DNA from: Paenibacillus_E sp052115445
GTDB taxonomy: Bacteria; Bacillota; Bacilli; Paenibacillales; NBRC-103111
Direction of reading: 5' to 3'
DNA length: 64,000 bases
NCBI RefSeq assembly: GCF_052115445.1
Contig: NZ_JBFRGR010000032.1
Coordinates: 1 to 64,000 of the forward strand
Shown: positions 32,298 to 40,322 of the stretch, piece after piece
Layout: each line of letters begins with the position of its first letter
Numbering within the stretch: the first letter of the stretch is position 1
Program-made: the position numbers and the translations under genes
Notes under the pieces: model-generated
Database searches by the model: none
What the model saw: only the letters and a program-made list of their open reading frames with translations
Told to the model about the DNA's origin: nothing

Positions 32298-33824
32298 ATG
32301 TCAACAAGCAACCCGCGCATTACCGTCCTTGGACTCGGGACAGGAGACGAAGATCAATTAACCTTAGGCGTATGGAAGAAGCTTCAACTAGCTGCAAAAT
32401 CACAAGCGAGGCTATTCCTGCGGACGAAAGATCATCCGATGGTACAACTGTTGGATGTGGGCGAGATTCCTTACGAAACGTTCGATACGAATTACATGTC
32501 GAATGAGACGTTCGAGGGAGTGTATGAGTCCATTGCGGAAGAATTAATCACGGCAGCGAAAAGCCATGCGACTGAAGTGCTTTACGCTGTCCCTGGTCAT
32601 CCCATGGTAGCGGAGTATACGGTGCAACTTCTGAAACAACGCTGCCCATCTGAGGGTATCGAACTGCAAATCACAGGTGGAGAAAGCTTCTTAGACCAAG
32701 CCTTCTTACGATTTGGCTTCGATCCGATCGACGGCTTCCAGTTGCTGGATGCGACGAGCATCAGTCGCTATGCATTAAATCCACAGCTGCATACGGTGAT
32801 TGGGCAAGTATACGATACGTACACAGCCTCTGATTTGAAAATCAGCCTGATGGATGCCTATCCAGACGAGTATAAGGTCGTTGTTGGCCACTCCTTGGGG
32901 GTGGTGGGACAGGAGCAGATCATCGAAGTACCGCTCCACGAGCTAGATCATGTCAAAGGTTATGGCAATCTGTCGCTAGTATGGGTGCCACGCAGTGAGC
33001 AGGAGGGGCCGTACAATCGGACATTTGGTAAGCTGCATGAGATCGTTCAGATCCTGCGAAGCCCAGAAGGTTGTCCGTGGGATCGTGAACAGACTCATGA
33101 GAGTCTGCGCAAGAATCTGATTGAGGAAGCGTACGAAGTGCTGGAAACCATTGATGAAGATGATCCGGATCACATGTGTGAGGAGCTTGGCGATTTGCTT
33201 TTACAAGTCATGCTGCATGCGCAAATGGAAGAGGAGATCGGCACGTTCTCCGTGTATGATGTGATCGCTACGTTGAATGAGAAGTTAATCCGCCGTCATC
33301 CGCATGTGTTCGGGGAGTCGAAAGCAGATGATGCTGATGAAGCGTTAGTCAATTGGAATGCAATTAAGGTCGAAGAGAAGCGAAAGAAAGGCATCGATGT
33401 TACGCAGCAGTCTGTGCTGGATGGTATTCCGCGAGAACTGCCGGGCTTGATGAAGGCAATGAAGCTGCAGAAGAAAGCGGCGACGGTTGGTTTTGACTGG
33501 ACAGAGCTTGATGATGTGCTTGCTAAGGTGGAAGAAGAGCTCGTTGAGCTGCGAGAGGCGATTGCGTTAGGGGCGAAAGACGGGGCTCAGCAGCGTCGTG
33601 ACGAGTTGGGGGATGTCCTCTTCTCTATCGTCAATGTTGCTAGATTCCTCAAAGTAGACCCTGAAGAGGCCCTAGCACAAACGAATCGGAAATTTATGCA
33701 AAGATTTTCATATATAGAGGAACAACTACGTTTAAAGGGCTTATCTTTTGAACAAACTGGGTTATCAGAGATGGAAGTTTACTGGCAAGAAGCAAAAAAA
33801 GTTATAAAACTTGATCAACGATAG
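32298..33824 (+). CDS. yabN: SAM-methylase-like / MazG nucleotide pyrophosphohydrolase fusion (YabN)
   Basis: A 508-residue two-domain protein. Residues 1-230 form a tetrapyrrole-methylase-like domain (ITVLGLGTGDEDQLTLGVW, YAVPGHPMVAE). Residues about 240-500 form a MazG domain with two EExxE-type metal sites (LIEEAYEVLETI...EELGDLLLQV and VEEELVELREAI...RRDELGDVLFSIVNVARF). MazG enzymes hydrolyse non-canonical NTPs. The ATG follows AGGAGGTGTCATCCC, an ideal site. Confidence 0.94.
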   Translation: MSTSNPRITVLGLGTGDEDQLTLGVWKKLQLAAKSQARLFLRTKDHPMVQLLDVGEIPYETFDTNYMSNETFEGVYESIAEELITAAKSHATEVLYAVPGHPMVAEYTVQLLKQRCPSEGIELQITGGESFLDQAFLRFGFDPIDGFQLLDATSISRYALNPQLHTVIGQVYDTYTASDLKISLMDAYPDEYKVVVGHSLGVVGQEQIIEVPLHELDHVKGYGNLSLVWVPRSEQEGPYNRTFGKLHEIVQILRSPEGCPWDREQTHESLRKNLIEEAYEVLETIDEDDPDHMCEELGDLLLQVMLHAQMEEEIGTFSVYDVIATLNEKLIRRHPHVFGESKADDADEALVNWNAIKVEEKRKKGIDVTQQSVLDGIPRELPGLMKAMKLQKKAATVGFDWTELDDVLAKVEEELVELREAIALGAKDGAQQRRDELGDVLFSIVNVARFLKVDPEEALAQTNRKFMQRFSYIEEQLRLKGLSFEQTGLSEMEVYWQEAKKVIKLDQR

Positions 33825-33944
33825 AAGGATTTTGCCGAAAAAAGCAGAATACTAGACTTGTTGCAAGGTATAATCATGAAATGTAACCACAGTTGGTACA
33901 TAGAAGACCTGATCTTCAAACATTTTGGGAGGTAAAGAAAACAC

Positions 33945-34217
33945 ATGAACAAAACAGACTTGATCAACAACATCGCTGAAAAAAGCGGACTTACTAAGAA
34001 AGACGTAGAAGTTGTCCTTAACGGATTCCTTGGTGAAGTGACAGACGCTCTTTCATCCGGAGATAAAGTACAATTGATCGGTTTCGGTACATTTGAAACT
34101 CGTAAGCGTTCTGGCCGTACAGGTCGCAACCCGCAAACGGGTAACCCAATCGAAATCGCAGAATCCAATGTTCCTGCTTTCAAAGCGGGCAACAAGCTTA
34201 AAGACGCTGTAAAATAA
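33945..34217 (+). CDS. hup: HU-family DNA-binding protein
   Basis: A 90-residue HU: MNKTDLINNIAEKSGLTKKDVE, GFGTFETRKRSGRTGRNPQTGNPIEI (the DNA-binding arm) and AFKAGNKLKDAV are all typical. HU bends and packs DNA. The TAA stop shares its last A with the ATG of rqcP. In B. subtilis the HU gene hbs lies elsewhere (near spoIVA). A TATAAT at 33869-33874 could be its -10. Confidence 0.96.
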   Translation: MNKTDLINNIAEKSGLTKKDVEVVLNGFLGEVTDALSSGDKVQLIGFGTFETRKRSGRTGRNPQTGNPIEIAESNVPAFKAGNKLKDAVK

Positions 34218-34480
34218 TGCGTATCGATAAATTTCTCAAAGTATCTCGTCTGATCAAACGCCGTACAGTTGCAAAGGATGTGTCCGACCAAGGACGCGTG
34301 TGGATTAACGGTAGGGACGCTAAAGCGAGTACGCATGTGAAAGTTGGAGATGAGTTATCCATTCAGTTCGGTCAAAAGAAAGTGACGATTCGCGTTGAAC
34401 TTTTGACAGAGTCGACCCGTAAGGAAGACGCTGCGCAGATGTACACGCTGCTGAAGGAAGAGCCCCTCCAATCCGAATAA
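34217..34480 (+). CDS. rqcP: RqcP, S4-domain ribosome-quality-control protein (YabO)
   Basis: An 87-residue S4 RNA-binding protein (MRIDKFLKVSRLIKRRTVAKDVSDQGRVWINGRDAKASTHVKVGDELSI in segments). RqcP works with RqcH at stalled 50S subunits to drive poly-Ala tailing. The start overlaps the HU stop by one base, so the two are coupled. Confidence 0.95.
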   Translation: MRIDKFLKVSRLIKRRTVAKDVSDQGRVWINGRDAKASTHVKVGDELSIQFGQKKVTIRVELLTESTRKEDAAQMYTLLKEEPLQSE

Positions 34481-34496
34481 CGCATAACGATGAAGT

Positions 34497-34538
34497 AGCC
34501 TGGGATTCCTGCAGAGGGGATTTCAGGCTGCTTTTTTT
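34497..34538 (+). terminator. Terminator after rqcP
   Basis: AGCCTG (34497-34502) pairs with CAGGCT (34524-34529), with an inner ATTCC/GGGAT helix, followed by seven to eight T. Confidence 0.85.
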
Positions 34539-34619
34539 GTAGGCATAAGATGCAAGGCTTGGTTCTAAAAAAGGACATCCTCCCATATCGTAAGATTAGG
34601 TGAAGGAGGGGTACAGGCC

Positions 34620-34907
34620 ATGATTGAACCTGTGAAAAACAGCAATAAAAGGCAAGAAATTAAGATGCTGAATCGCAAGCTCTTGGAAATATCAGGAGTT
34701 TTGAACGTAGAAAGTTTTGATAGCGAAGAATTCCTCCTAGAAACGGAAATGGGCTACTTGATGATTAAGGGGCAAAATTTGCACATCAAGAACTTGAGCT
34801 TGGAGCAAGGATTAGTCGCCATTGAAGGTATTATTCATGAATTAGCCTATGTGGACGGGAATACCCAGGAGAAATCCAAAGGGTTTCTTGGTAAGCTATT
34901 TAAGTGA
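34620..34907 (+). CDS. yabP: Sporulation protein YabP
   Basis: A 95-residue YabP/YqfC-type protein, a mother-cell protein needed at an early stage of sporulation in B. subtilis (yabP and yabQ mutants). The pattern NRKLLEISGVLNVESFDSEEFLLETEMGYLMIKG.NLHIKNLSLEQGLVAIEG matches the family. The ATG follows GAAGGAGGGG. It overlaps yabQ by four bases (GTGA). Confidence 0.93.
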   Translation: MIEPVKNSNKRQEIKMLNRKLLEISGVLNVESFDSEEFLLETEMGYLMIKGQNLHIKNLSLEQGLVAIEGIIHELAYVDGNTQEKSKGFLGKLFK

Positions 34908-35479
34908 CGCTTCACGTTCAATTTCAGACGATTTTCATGATGTTCCTGAGTGGAATTTGCATAGGGGCTCTGTTCGATATTTTTCATGTGCTCTCGGGCA
35001 AGCTGCGGTTGCCACGATGGACCATCCCAATTGTAGATAGTATCTATTGGATTGTGGCGATAATCCTGGTGTTCAAGATGCTTATTTACAGTAATGAAGG
35101 ACAAGTTCGTATTTTTATTTTCCTTGGAATGGNGATCGGAATTTGCTTCTATTTCGCTCTTCTTAGTTCGCTAGTCATTCGAATAACGCTCATTCTCATA
35201 CGAATTATTGTGGCGATTTACCGCTTCCTTATGAGGACTGTCGAAATTATCATCATTAAACCGATAATTGGCATATATCGTCTAACGGTGATAATTTTAG
35301 GCTTTTTGCTAGCGGTAGCTATATTCCTTTACAGAATTGTGCTACAATTGCTCTATCCTATGTGGAGATTATTCCTCTGGATGACTAAGCCTGTGCATAA
35401 GTACTTGGTGATCCCTGACTGGTTGAAGAAACTGAAGGGACGCATCATTGCGCTTTATCGCAGGATATTCTCGAAGTAG
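34904..35479 (+). CDS. yabQ: Sporulation membrane protein YabQ
   Basis: A 191-residue membrane protein with about five hydrophobic segments, of the YabQ family, needed for spore cortex formation in B. subtilis. FMMFLSGICIGALFDIFHVLSGKL..P.WTIPIVDSIYWI is the family's opening. It begins with GTG at 34904, overlapping the yabP stop. One base is undetermined (35133). Confidence 0.92.
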   Translation: MTLHVQFQTIFMMFLSGICIGALFDIFHVLSGKLRLPRWTIPIVDSIYWIVAIILVFKMLIYSNEGQVRIFIFLGMXIGICFYFALLSSLVIRITLILIRIIVAIYRFLMRTVEIIIIKPIIGIYRLTVIILGFLLAVAIFLYRIVLQLLYPMWRLFLWMTKPVHKYLVIPDWLKKLKGRIIALYRRIFSK

Positions 35480-35494
35480 GAGGATTTCCTATTC

Positions 35495-35818
35495 ATGCAT
35501 GCTCAAGCAACCGTTTCAACCAAGCGCATCAGTCGGGAAGGCTCGAAGCGAAGACTGCGTATCCTTTTGATCATTGTCTTATGTTTTCTGAGCTGGGCTG
35601 CTGTTAACATCTGGGGGCAGTTCGCCAAGCTGCACGAGAAGAAAAGTGTCGTAGCGAATATGGAACAACAACTCGTCGAAGCACATAAGATAAATGCCCT
35701 CACGACGAAGGAAATCGCACGGCTGCATAACGACGAATATTTGGATCAGATCATTCGCCGAGACTTTCATTACAGTAAAACGGGAGAGACGCCATTAAGT
35801 GTCTCGAAGTCGCAATAA
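35495..35818 (+). CDS. divIC: Cell-division protein DivIC (FtsB-like septum initiator)
   Basis: A 107-residue bitopic membrane protein: a basic cytoplasmic end, one membrane segment (RILLIIVLCFLSWAAVNIW, about 26-46), a coiled coil (about 50-85) and the end DEYLDQIIRRDFHYSKTGE. DivIC joins FtsL and DivIB in the septal complex. Its place after yabQ is conserved. Confidence 0.94.
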   Translation: MHAQATVSTKRISREGSKRRLRILLIIVLCFLSWAAVNIWGQFAKLHEKKSVVANMEQQLVEAHKINALTTKEIARLHNDEYLDQIIRRDFHYSKTGETPLSVSKSQ

Positions 35819-35850
35819 AGAAACGTTATGAAGAAGTGGCTAATGCCGTG

Positions 35851-35879
35851 TTGACCGTGGTTTCTGCATCGGTTATAAT
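35851..35879 (+). promoter_or_regulatory. sigma-A promoter of yabR
   Basis: TTGACC (35851-35856), 17 bases, TATAAT (35874-35879). Confidence 0.75.
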
Positions 35880-35927
35880 CGGCGTAGCCAGTGTTTTCAA
35901 CATTTTAAGGGAGGAACATTTTACTTT

Positions 35928-36527
35928 ATGGCAATTGAAGTTGGCACCAAGTTAGAGGGAAGAGTGACGGGGATTACTCACTTTGGAGCATTCGTCGAGC
36001 TTGCTGAAGGAGTTACCGGTCTTGTTCACATTTCGGAGATCGCGGACAATTATGTGAAGGACGTTAATGACCACTTGAAGTTGGAAGACAAGGTAACGGT
36101 CAAAGTAATTAACGTGGACAAGGATGGCAAGATCGGACTGTCGATCAAGCAAACGATTGACAAGCCAGTTGAGGAAAGACCAGCTCGTCCTGAACGTACA
36201 GGTGGCAGCAGCTATCAAGGTCGTCCTAGTGGAGATCGTCCAAGCGGCGGTTACCAAGGTGGTCGTCCAAGCAGCGGTGGAGACCGTAGTGGTCCTCCAA
36301 GCGGTGGTCAAGGTGGTAGTGGCGGTCGTCCAGGTGGCGGCGGTGGCTTCAATCGTGGCGGCGGCGGTGGTGGTCGCGGCGGCTTTAACAAGCAGCAGGG
36401 CGGAGCTAGACCGTTTTCGTTCGAAGATAAAGTATCTCGTTTCCTAAAAGATAGTGAAGAGCGGATTTCGTCCTTGAAGAAGAACACCGAGTCCAAACGC
36501 GGTGGCCGAGGCGGAAGAAGAGACTAA
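35928..36527 (+). CDS. yabR: S1-domain RNA-binding protein YabR with long Gly/Arg-rich tail
   Basis: Residues 1-75 form an S1 domain (VGTKLEGRVTGITHFGAFVELAEGVTGLVHISEI in parts), very close to general stress protein 13/YabR. B. subtilis YabR is about 128 residues; this one has 199. Residues 84-165 are a disordered Gly/Arg/Ser/Pro stretch with repeats such as GGRPSSGGDRSG and FNRGGGGGGRGGFN, like eukaryotic RGG boxes. Then comes a charged helix (EDKVSRFLKDSEERISSLKK) and a basic end GGRGGRRD. It probably binds RNA or ribosomes; the exact role is unknown. Confidence 0.93.
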   Translation: MAIEVGTKLEGRVTGITHFGAFVELAEGVTGLVHISEIADNYVKDVNDHLKLEDKVTVKVINVDKDGKIGLSIKQTIDKPVEERPARPERTGGSSYQGRPSGDRPSGGYQGGRPSSGGDRSGPPSGGQGGSGGRPGGGGGFNRGGGGGGRGGFNKQQGGARPFSFEDKVSRFLKDSEERISSLKKNTESKRGGRGGRRD

Positions 36528-36542
36528 TAGATGCAGATGATG

Positions 36543-36575
36543 AACCACATTCGCTCCGGCGAATGTGGTTTTTTC
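36543..36575 (+). terminator. Terminator after yabR
   Basis: AACCACATTCGC (36543-36554) pairs perfectly with GCGAATGTGGTT (36559-36570), followed by TTTT. The rest of the 36571-36762 gap has no gene I can support; the tRNA genes found here in B. subtilis are absent. Confidence 0.93.
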
Positions 36576-36762
36576 TTTGTCATACATGACTCATGTGCGA
36601 CAAGTCCGGCAAAAACAATGCGAATCAATCGACATGGAGTTACGGGTATCTCCCTCATATGCAGGTCGAAGTTTCGAGGTATTCAGACTTCTGGAAACGT
36701 TTTCAGTATAAGGAACCCAGAGCAGGCAAGGGCTGGGACCTGTTGACAAAGACATCGGGACA

Positions 36763-36828
36763 TGTCGGAAATTTTTTTGAATCTATCAACTCATTCTGAC
36801 AAACTTTCTGCTAGATTGTCTCTATACT
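36763..36828 (+). promoter_or_regulatory. Spo0A-type promoter of spoIIE
   Basis: CTGACA (36796-36801) and TATACT (36823-36828) are separated by 21 bases. Such wide spacing with sigma-A hexamers is a hallmark of Spo0A-activated spoIIE and spoIIG promoters in B. subtilis. TGTCGGA at 36763-36769 is a Spo0A box with one mismatch. Confidence 0.55.
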
Positions 36829-36854
36829 AGAGTAACAAATAAGGGAAGAAATGG

Positions 36855-39362
36855 ATGGTGTTCGAGAATATGCAAAGACGAAGCTTAGGCGCGGTGATGG
36901 GTAGCGGATGGTCGGGAATTTGGCAGAAAACAAAAGTAGGCGTTCACAGTGCAGCTGTGGAGAATCGATGGGTACAAGCTTTTGTTGCTAAGAAGTGGTC
37001 GTTACTGCTCATCGTTATGGGCTTCTTGCTCGGTCGGGCGATGATTCTGGAACAGTTATCACCATTTGCTTTGGCGTTTGTCGCAGTCATCTATTTTACA
37101 AGAAAGGATATCTTGCATTGGGTGGGTATTGCTGCATTTGCAGGTAGCTTGCTCGCAGTGAATGGAAACACCGGTTATCTGGTGACAGAAATTATTATCT
37201 TCCTAGGGATCCAGAAGGCACTTGAGAAATATGAACGATCTGACGTTTCGTTAGCTCCGATCCTCGTATTCAGCTCAACGTTCCTCGTACAGCTCTTTGC
37301 GGAGTTGGTTGTTTCTAACTTGACGTGGTACTCCTTGATGATGATTGCCGTTGAAGCGTTGCTAAGTTTGGTGCTGACGCTCATTTTCATTCAAGCGATC
37401 CCTGTATTTACACTTACCCGCAAGAACTATCATCTGAAACATGAGGAGATTATTTGTTTAATTATTTTACTGGCTTCGGTCATGACGGGTACGGTTGGTT
37501 GGCTTGTGGGTCCTGTCACGATAGAGCATGTGCTATCTCGTTATTTGATACTCCTGTTTGCGTTGGTAGGAGGAGCACCGTTCGGGGCATCCGTCGGTGT
37601 TGTTACGGGGCTTATCCTGAGTCTTGCGAATAGCAATGCGATTTATCAGATGAGTTTGCTTGCTTTCTCTGGTATGCTTGCAGGTCTCCTTAAAGAGGGG
37701 AATCGCTTGATGGTTGCGTTTGGGATGCTGATTGGATCATCTATTCTATCTTTCTATATGGGTTCTAGTGTGGATATGATCAATTCGGCGTGGGAATCTC
37801 TTGCGGCTGTTGCCCTGTTCCTGCTTACGCCGCGCAGCGTGATTCTCATGCTTGCTAAGTATGTGCCTGGTACCCAAGAGAATCTGAAATCGCAGCAGGA
37901 TTACGCGAAGCGTGTGCGGGATGTGACGGCTGGACGCGTAGAGCAGTTCTCTGAGGTGTTCCGCCAGTTGGCGCGCAGCTTTAAACAGCTAACGACGGAA
38001 GATGAAGTGAGTCGTAAGGAGGAAGATGTCGGACATTTCATGAATGCTGTCACCCAGAAGGCGTGTGAGTCTTGTTGGAAGAAGAGCCAGTGCTGGGATC
38101 AGAAATTCTATCAGACTTATACGTATATGACGGATATGATGAGCCAAATCGAGACGAAGGAGAGTATGACGAAGAAACAGATTCCGCCTGAGTGGAAGAA
38201 GGTGTGCATTCGTACGGAACAAGTGCTAGATGTAATGAAGCAGCAATATAGTCTATATAAGAATGACAGGCATTGGAAAAAGCAGATCATCGATAGCCGG
38301 CACCTTGTTGCCGACCAACTATCAGGAGTTTCGCAGGTCATGGAAGACTTAGCGAAGGAAATTAAAAGGGAAGGACAGGAGTTGTTCCTCCAAGAAGAGC
38401 AAATTCGTAATGCCCTAGAGGAGCTGGGCTTATCTATTCATACCATCGATGTGATTTCCTTAGACGAAGGCAACATCGAAATCGAAATCATCCATCAATA
38501 TACGAAGGGATTCGATGAATGTCGTAAGATCATCGCGCCGCTTCTGAGCGAAATCATCGGCGAGAATGTCGCCGTGATGCGTGAGGAAATGCACACGCGC
38601 GGCGAGGGCTACAGCACGGTCGTATTCGGCTCCGCCAAGGAATACGAGGTGGAAACCGGAGTCGCCGGCGCTGCCAAGGGAGGCGATCTCTTCTCGGGCG
38701 ACAGCTACTCCACGGTGGAGCTGGGCAATGGCAAGTATGCCGTTGCGCTGAGCGACGGCATGGGGAATGGCGAGCGAGCCCGCGCGGAGAGCGAGACGGC
38801 GCTTAGCATCCTGCAGCAGCTGCTGCAGTCGGGCATGGACGAGAAGTTGGCGATCAAGTCGCTGAACTCGGTGTTGATGCTGCGTTCATCGGATGAGATG
38901 TACGCCACGGTGGATATGGCCTTGATCGATATGTACAATGCTAATACGACATTCATGAAGATCGGCTCTACACCAAGCTTTATTAAGCGCGGCACGGAGG
39001 TTATCCCGATCTCGGCAAACAATTTGCCGGTAGGCATCTTGAGCGAGATTGATGTTGATCTGGTCTCCATTCCGTTGCAATCAGGAGATATCCTAGTCAT
39101 GATGACCGATGGTATCTTTGATGCCCCGGGCCATGCTGTGAACAAGGAGATATGGATGAAGCGGATGATTCAGGAAATTGATACGACGTTACCGCAGGAT
39201 TTCGCGGATTGCTTATTGGAGCGTATTTTCCGTCATCATCATGGGGAAATTCAGGATGATATGACGGTTGTTGTAGCACGTATTGAGAAGCGGCAGCCGG
39301 AGTGGGCAACGTTCCGTTGGCCGGGTATTACACGTATGGAGCGTCCGAAAACAGTTAGTTAA
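36855..39362 (+). CDS. spoIIE: Stage II sporulation protein E, PP2C phosphatase
   Basis: An 835-residue protein that dephosphorylates SpoIIAA to activate sigma-F and acts at the polar septum. The N-terminal third has about ten membrane segments (residues about 50-335), then a central regulatory domain with Cys residues (ACESCWKKSQCWD), then a C-terminal PP2C phosphatase domain with Asp in VALSDGMGNGERA and VMMTDGIFDAP and the end DDMTVVVARIEKR. The ATG at 36855 follows AAGGGA. A G+C-rich patch covers about 38560-38860. Confidence 0.96.
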   Translation: MVFENMQRRSLGAVMGSGWSGIWQKTKVGVHSAAVENRWVQAFVAKKWSLLLIVMGFLLGRAMILEQLSPFALAFVAVIYFTRKDILHWVGIAAFAGSLLAVNGNTGYLVTEIIIFLGIQKALEKYERSDVSLAPILVFSSTFLVQLFAELVVSNLTWYSLMMIAVEALLSLVLTLIFIQAIPVFTLTRKNYHLKHEEIICLIILLASVMTGTVGWLVGPVTIEHVLSRYLILLFALVGGAPFGASVGVVTGLILSLANSNAIYQMSLLAFSGMLAGLLKEGNRLMVAFGMLIGSSILSFYMGSSVDMINSAWESLAAVALFLLTPRSVILMLAKYVPGTQENLKSQQDYAKRVRDVTAGRVEQFSEVFRQLARSFKQLTTEDEVSRKEEDVGHFMNAVTQKACESCWKKSQCWDQKFYQTYTYMTDMMSQIETKESMTKKQIPPEWKKVCIRTEQVLDVMKQQYSLYKNDRHWKKQIIDSRHLVADQLSGVSQVMEDLAKEIKREGQELFLQEEQIRNALEELGLSIHTIDVISLDEGNIEIEIIHQYTKGFDECRKIIAPLLSEIIGENVAVMREEMHTRGEGYSTVVFGSAKEYEVETGVAGAAKGGDLFSGDSYSTVELGNGKYAVALSDGMGNGERARAESETALSILQQLLQSGMDEKLAIKSLNSVLMLRSSDEMYATVDMALIDMYNANTTFMKIGSTPSFIKRGTEVIPISANNLPVGILSEIDVDLVSIPLQSGDILVMMTDGIFDAPGHAVNKEIWMKRMIQEIDTTLPQDFADCLLERIFRHHHGEIQDDMTVVVARIEKRQPEWATFRWPGITRMERPKTVS

Positions 39363-39374
39363 AGGTTCTAATAA

Positions 39375-39406
39375 GCCGTGCCGGCTCATTTGCCGGCGCG
39401 GTTTTT
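39375..39406 (+). terminator. Terminator after spoIIE
   Basis: GCCGTGCCGGC (39375-39385) pairs with GCCGGCGCGGT (39392-39402) with a mismatch, followed by five T. Confidence 0.85.
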
Positions 39407-39430
39407 CAGTCGAGAAGGGCGGTTAGCTGA

Positions 39431-40165
39431 ATGATCAGGAGGATGTTTGCCATATTGCTCATACTTCTGGGTGTATGTCTGTTTCTGTATCCCACGATAA
39501 ATGATCGATATGAAAGTTATCAACAACATCAGATTTTGAAGCAATGGCAAGACAATATGCAAGGAATGGATCAGTTAATTGGAGAGGAAAATGAGGAGGT
39601 ACTTGCCGCAGGAGTTTCGAATTCACCCGTTGGGGGTGACGTGACTTCCTCAGCAGATGCAAGTGTATTGCCCAACGAGCCATTGGTGTCTGAATCCGCA
39701 AAGCCCACAAGCGTGAGCGACACGGTTGTGAAGGTTGCGGCGACAGCAAAGCCTCCCCCTGCGAAACTAAAGAACATGGAAGGGGTTCTAACTATTGATA
39801 AAATTGATTTGAAACTCCCCATTCTATCTGGTGCGACCATGGATAATATGAAAATCGCAGTTGCTAGTATTGCGAATACAGGAAAAGCTGGCGCAATAGG
39901 TAATTATGCGATTGCTGGGCATCGGAATTTGACGTACGGTAAGAATTTTAATCGCTTAGATGAAGTTGTCCCTGGTGATGTAATAGAAGTAGATACAGGG
40001 AGTAGCAAATTCGTTTACCGTGTAGAGGAAAAGTTATATGTTCTACCTACGGATGTGTGGGTCTTGCAAAGCAAAGATAGCAATCGGGAAATTACATTAA
40101 TTACGTGTGATCCCATGGTGGACCCGACGCATCGCCTTATTGTGAAAGGGAAATTAGTTGAATAG
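39431..40165 (+). CDS. Class D-type sortase
   Basis: A 244-residue transpeptidase that joins LPxTG proteins to the cell wall. A single N-terminal membrane anchor (about residues 5-22) is followed by a Ser/Thr/Pro/Val-rich linker (about 60-115) and the sortase domain. Catalytic residues are His164 (IAGHRN), Cys226 (LITCDP) and Arg235 (THRLIVKG). The TLITC-like context fits class D. The gene lies 69 bases after spoIIE and 157 bases before an LPVTG protein, so that protein is its likely substrate. B. subtilis has no sortase gene here. Confidence 0.9.
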   Translation: MIRRMFAILLILLGVCLFLYPTINDRYESYQQHQILKQWQDNMQGMDQLIGEENEEVLAAGVSNSPVGGDVTSSADASVLPNEPLVSESAKPTSVSDTVVKVAATAKPPPAKLKNMEGVLTIDKIDLKLPILSGATMDNMKIAVASIANTGKAGAIGNYAIAGHRNLTYGKNFNRLDEVVPGDVIEVDTGSSKFVYRVEEKLYVLPTDVWVLQSKDSNREITLITCDPMVDPTHRLIVKGKLVE

Positions 40166-40235
40166 TTAGAAGTTCACGTATAGAAAGGATGGAAATGACA
40201 TATTTTCAATACATGCTATATTTTTCGTTGTTCAA

Positions 40236-40256
40236 TATGATACAATTTGTATCATA
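40236..40256. promoter_or_regulatory. Perfect palindrome upstream of the LPVTG protein
   Basis: TATGATACA and TGTATCATA (nine-base arms, three-base centre). It lies 67 bases before the start codon, so it looks like an operator. GATACAAT inside it also resembles the sigma-E -10 CATACAmT (seven of eight), with CTATATT upstream; that reading is weak. Confidence 0.5.
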
Positions 40257-40322
40257 ACCTTTTTGAGAGTACTTTTCTTGCCTATGACAAGGTACATACC
40301 TGAAATGGAGGTCTAAACAAAG

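Noticed and set aside
36571..36762. Possible tRNA genes before spoIIE, as in B. subtilis
   Set aside because: No cloverleaf, T-loop GTTCRANNC or CCA end could be found in this stretch.
36531..36799. Two small overlapping frames after yabR
   Set aside because: They start inside or at the yabR terminator, have no family resemblance, and end in the spoIIE control region.
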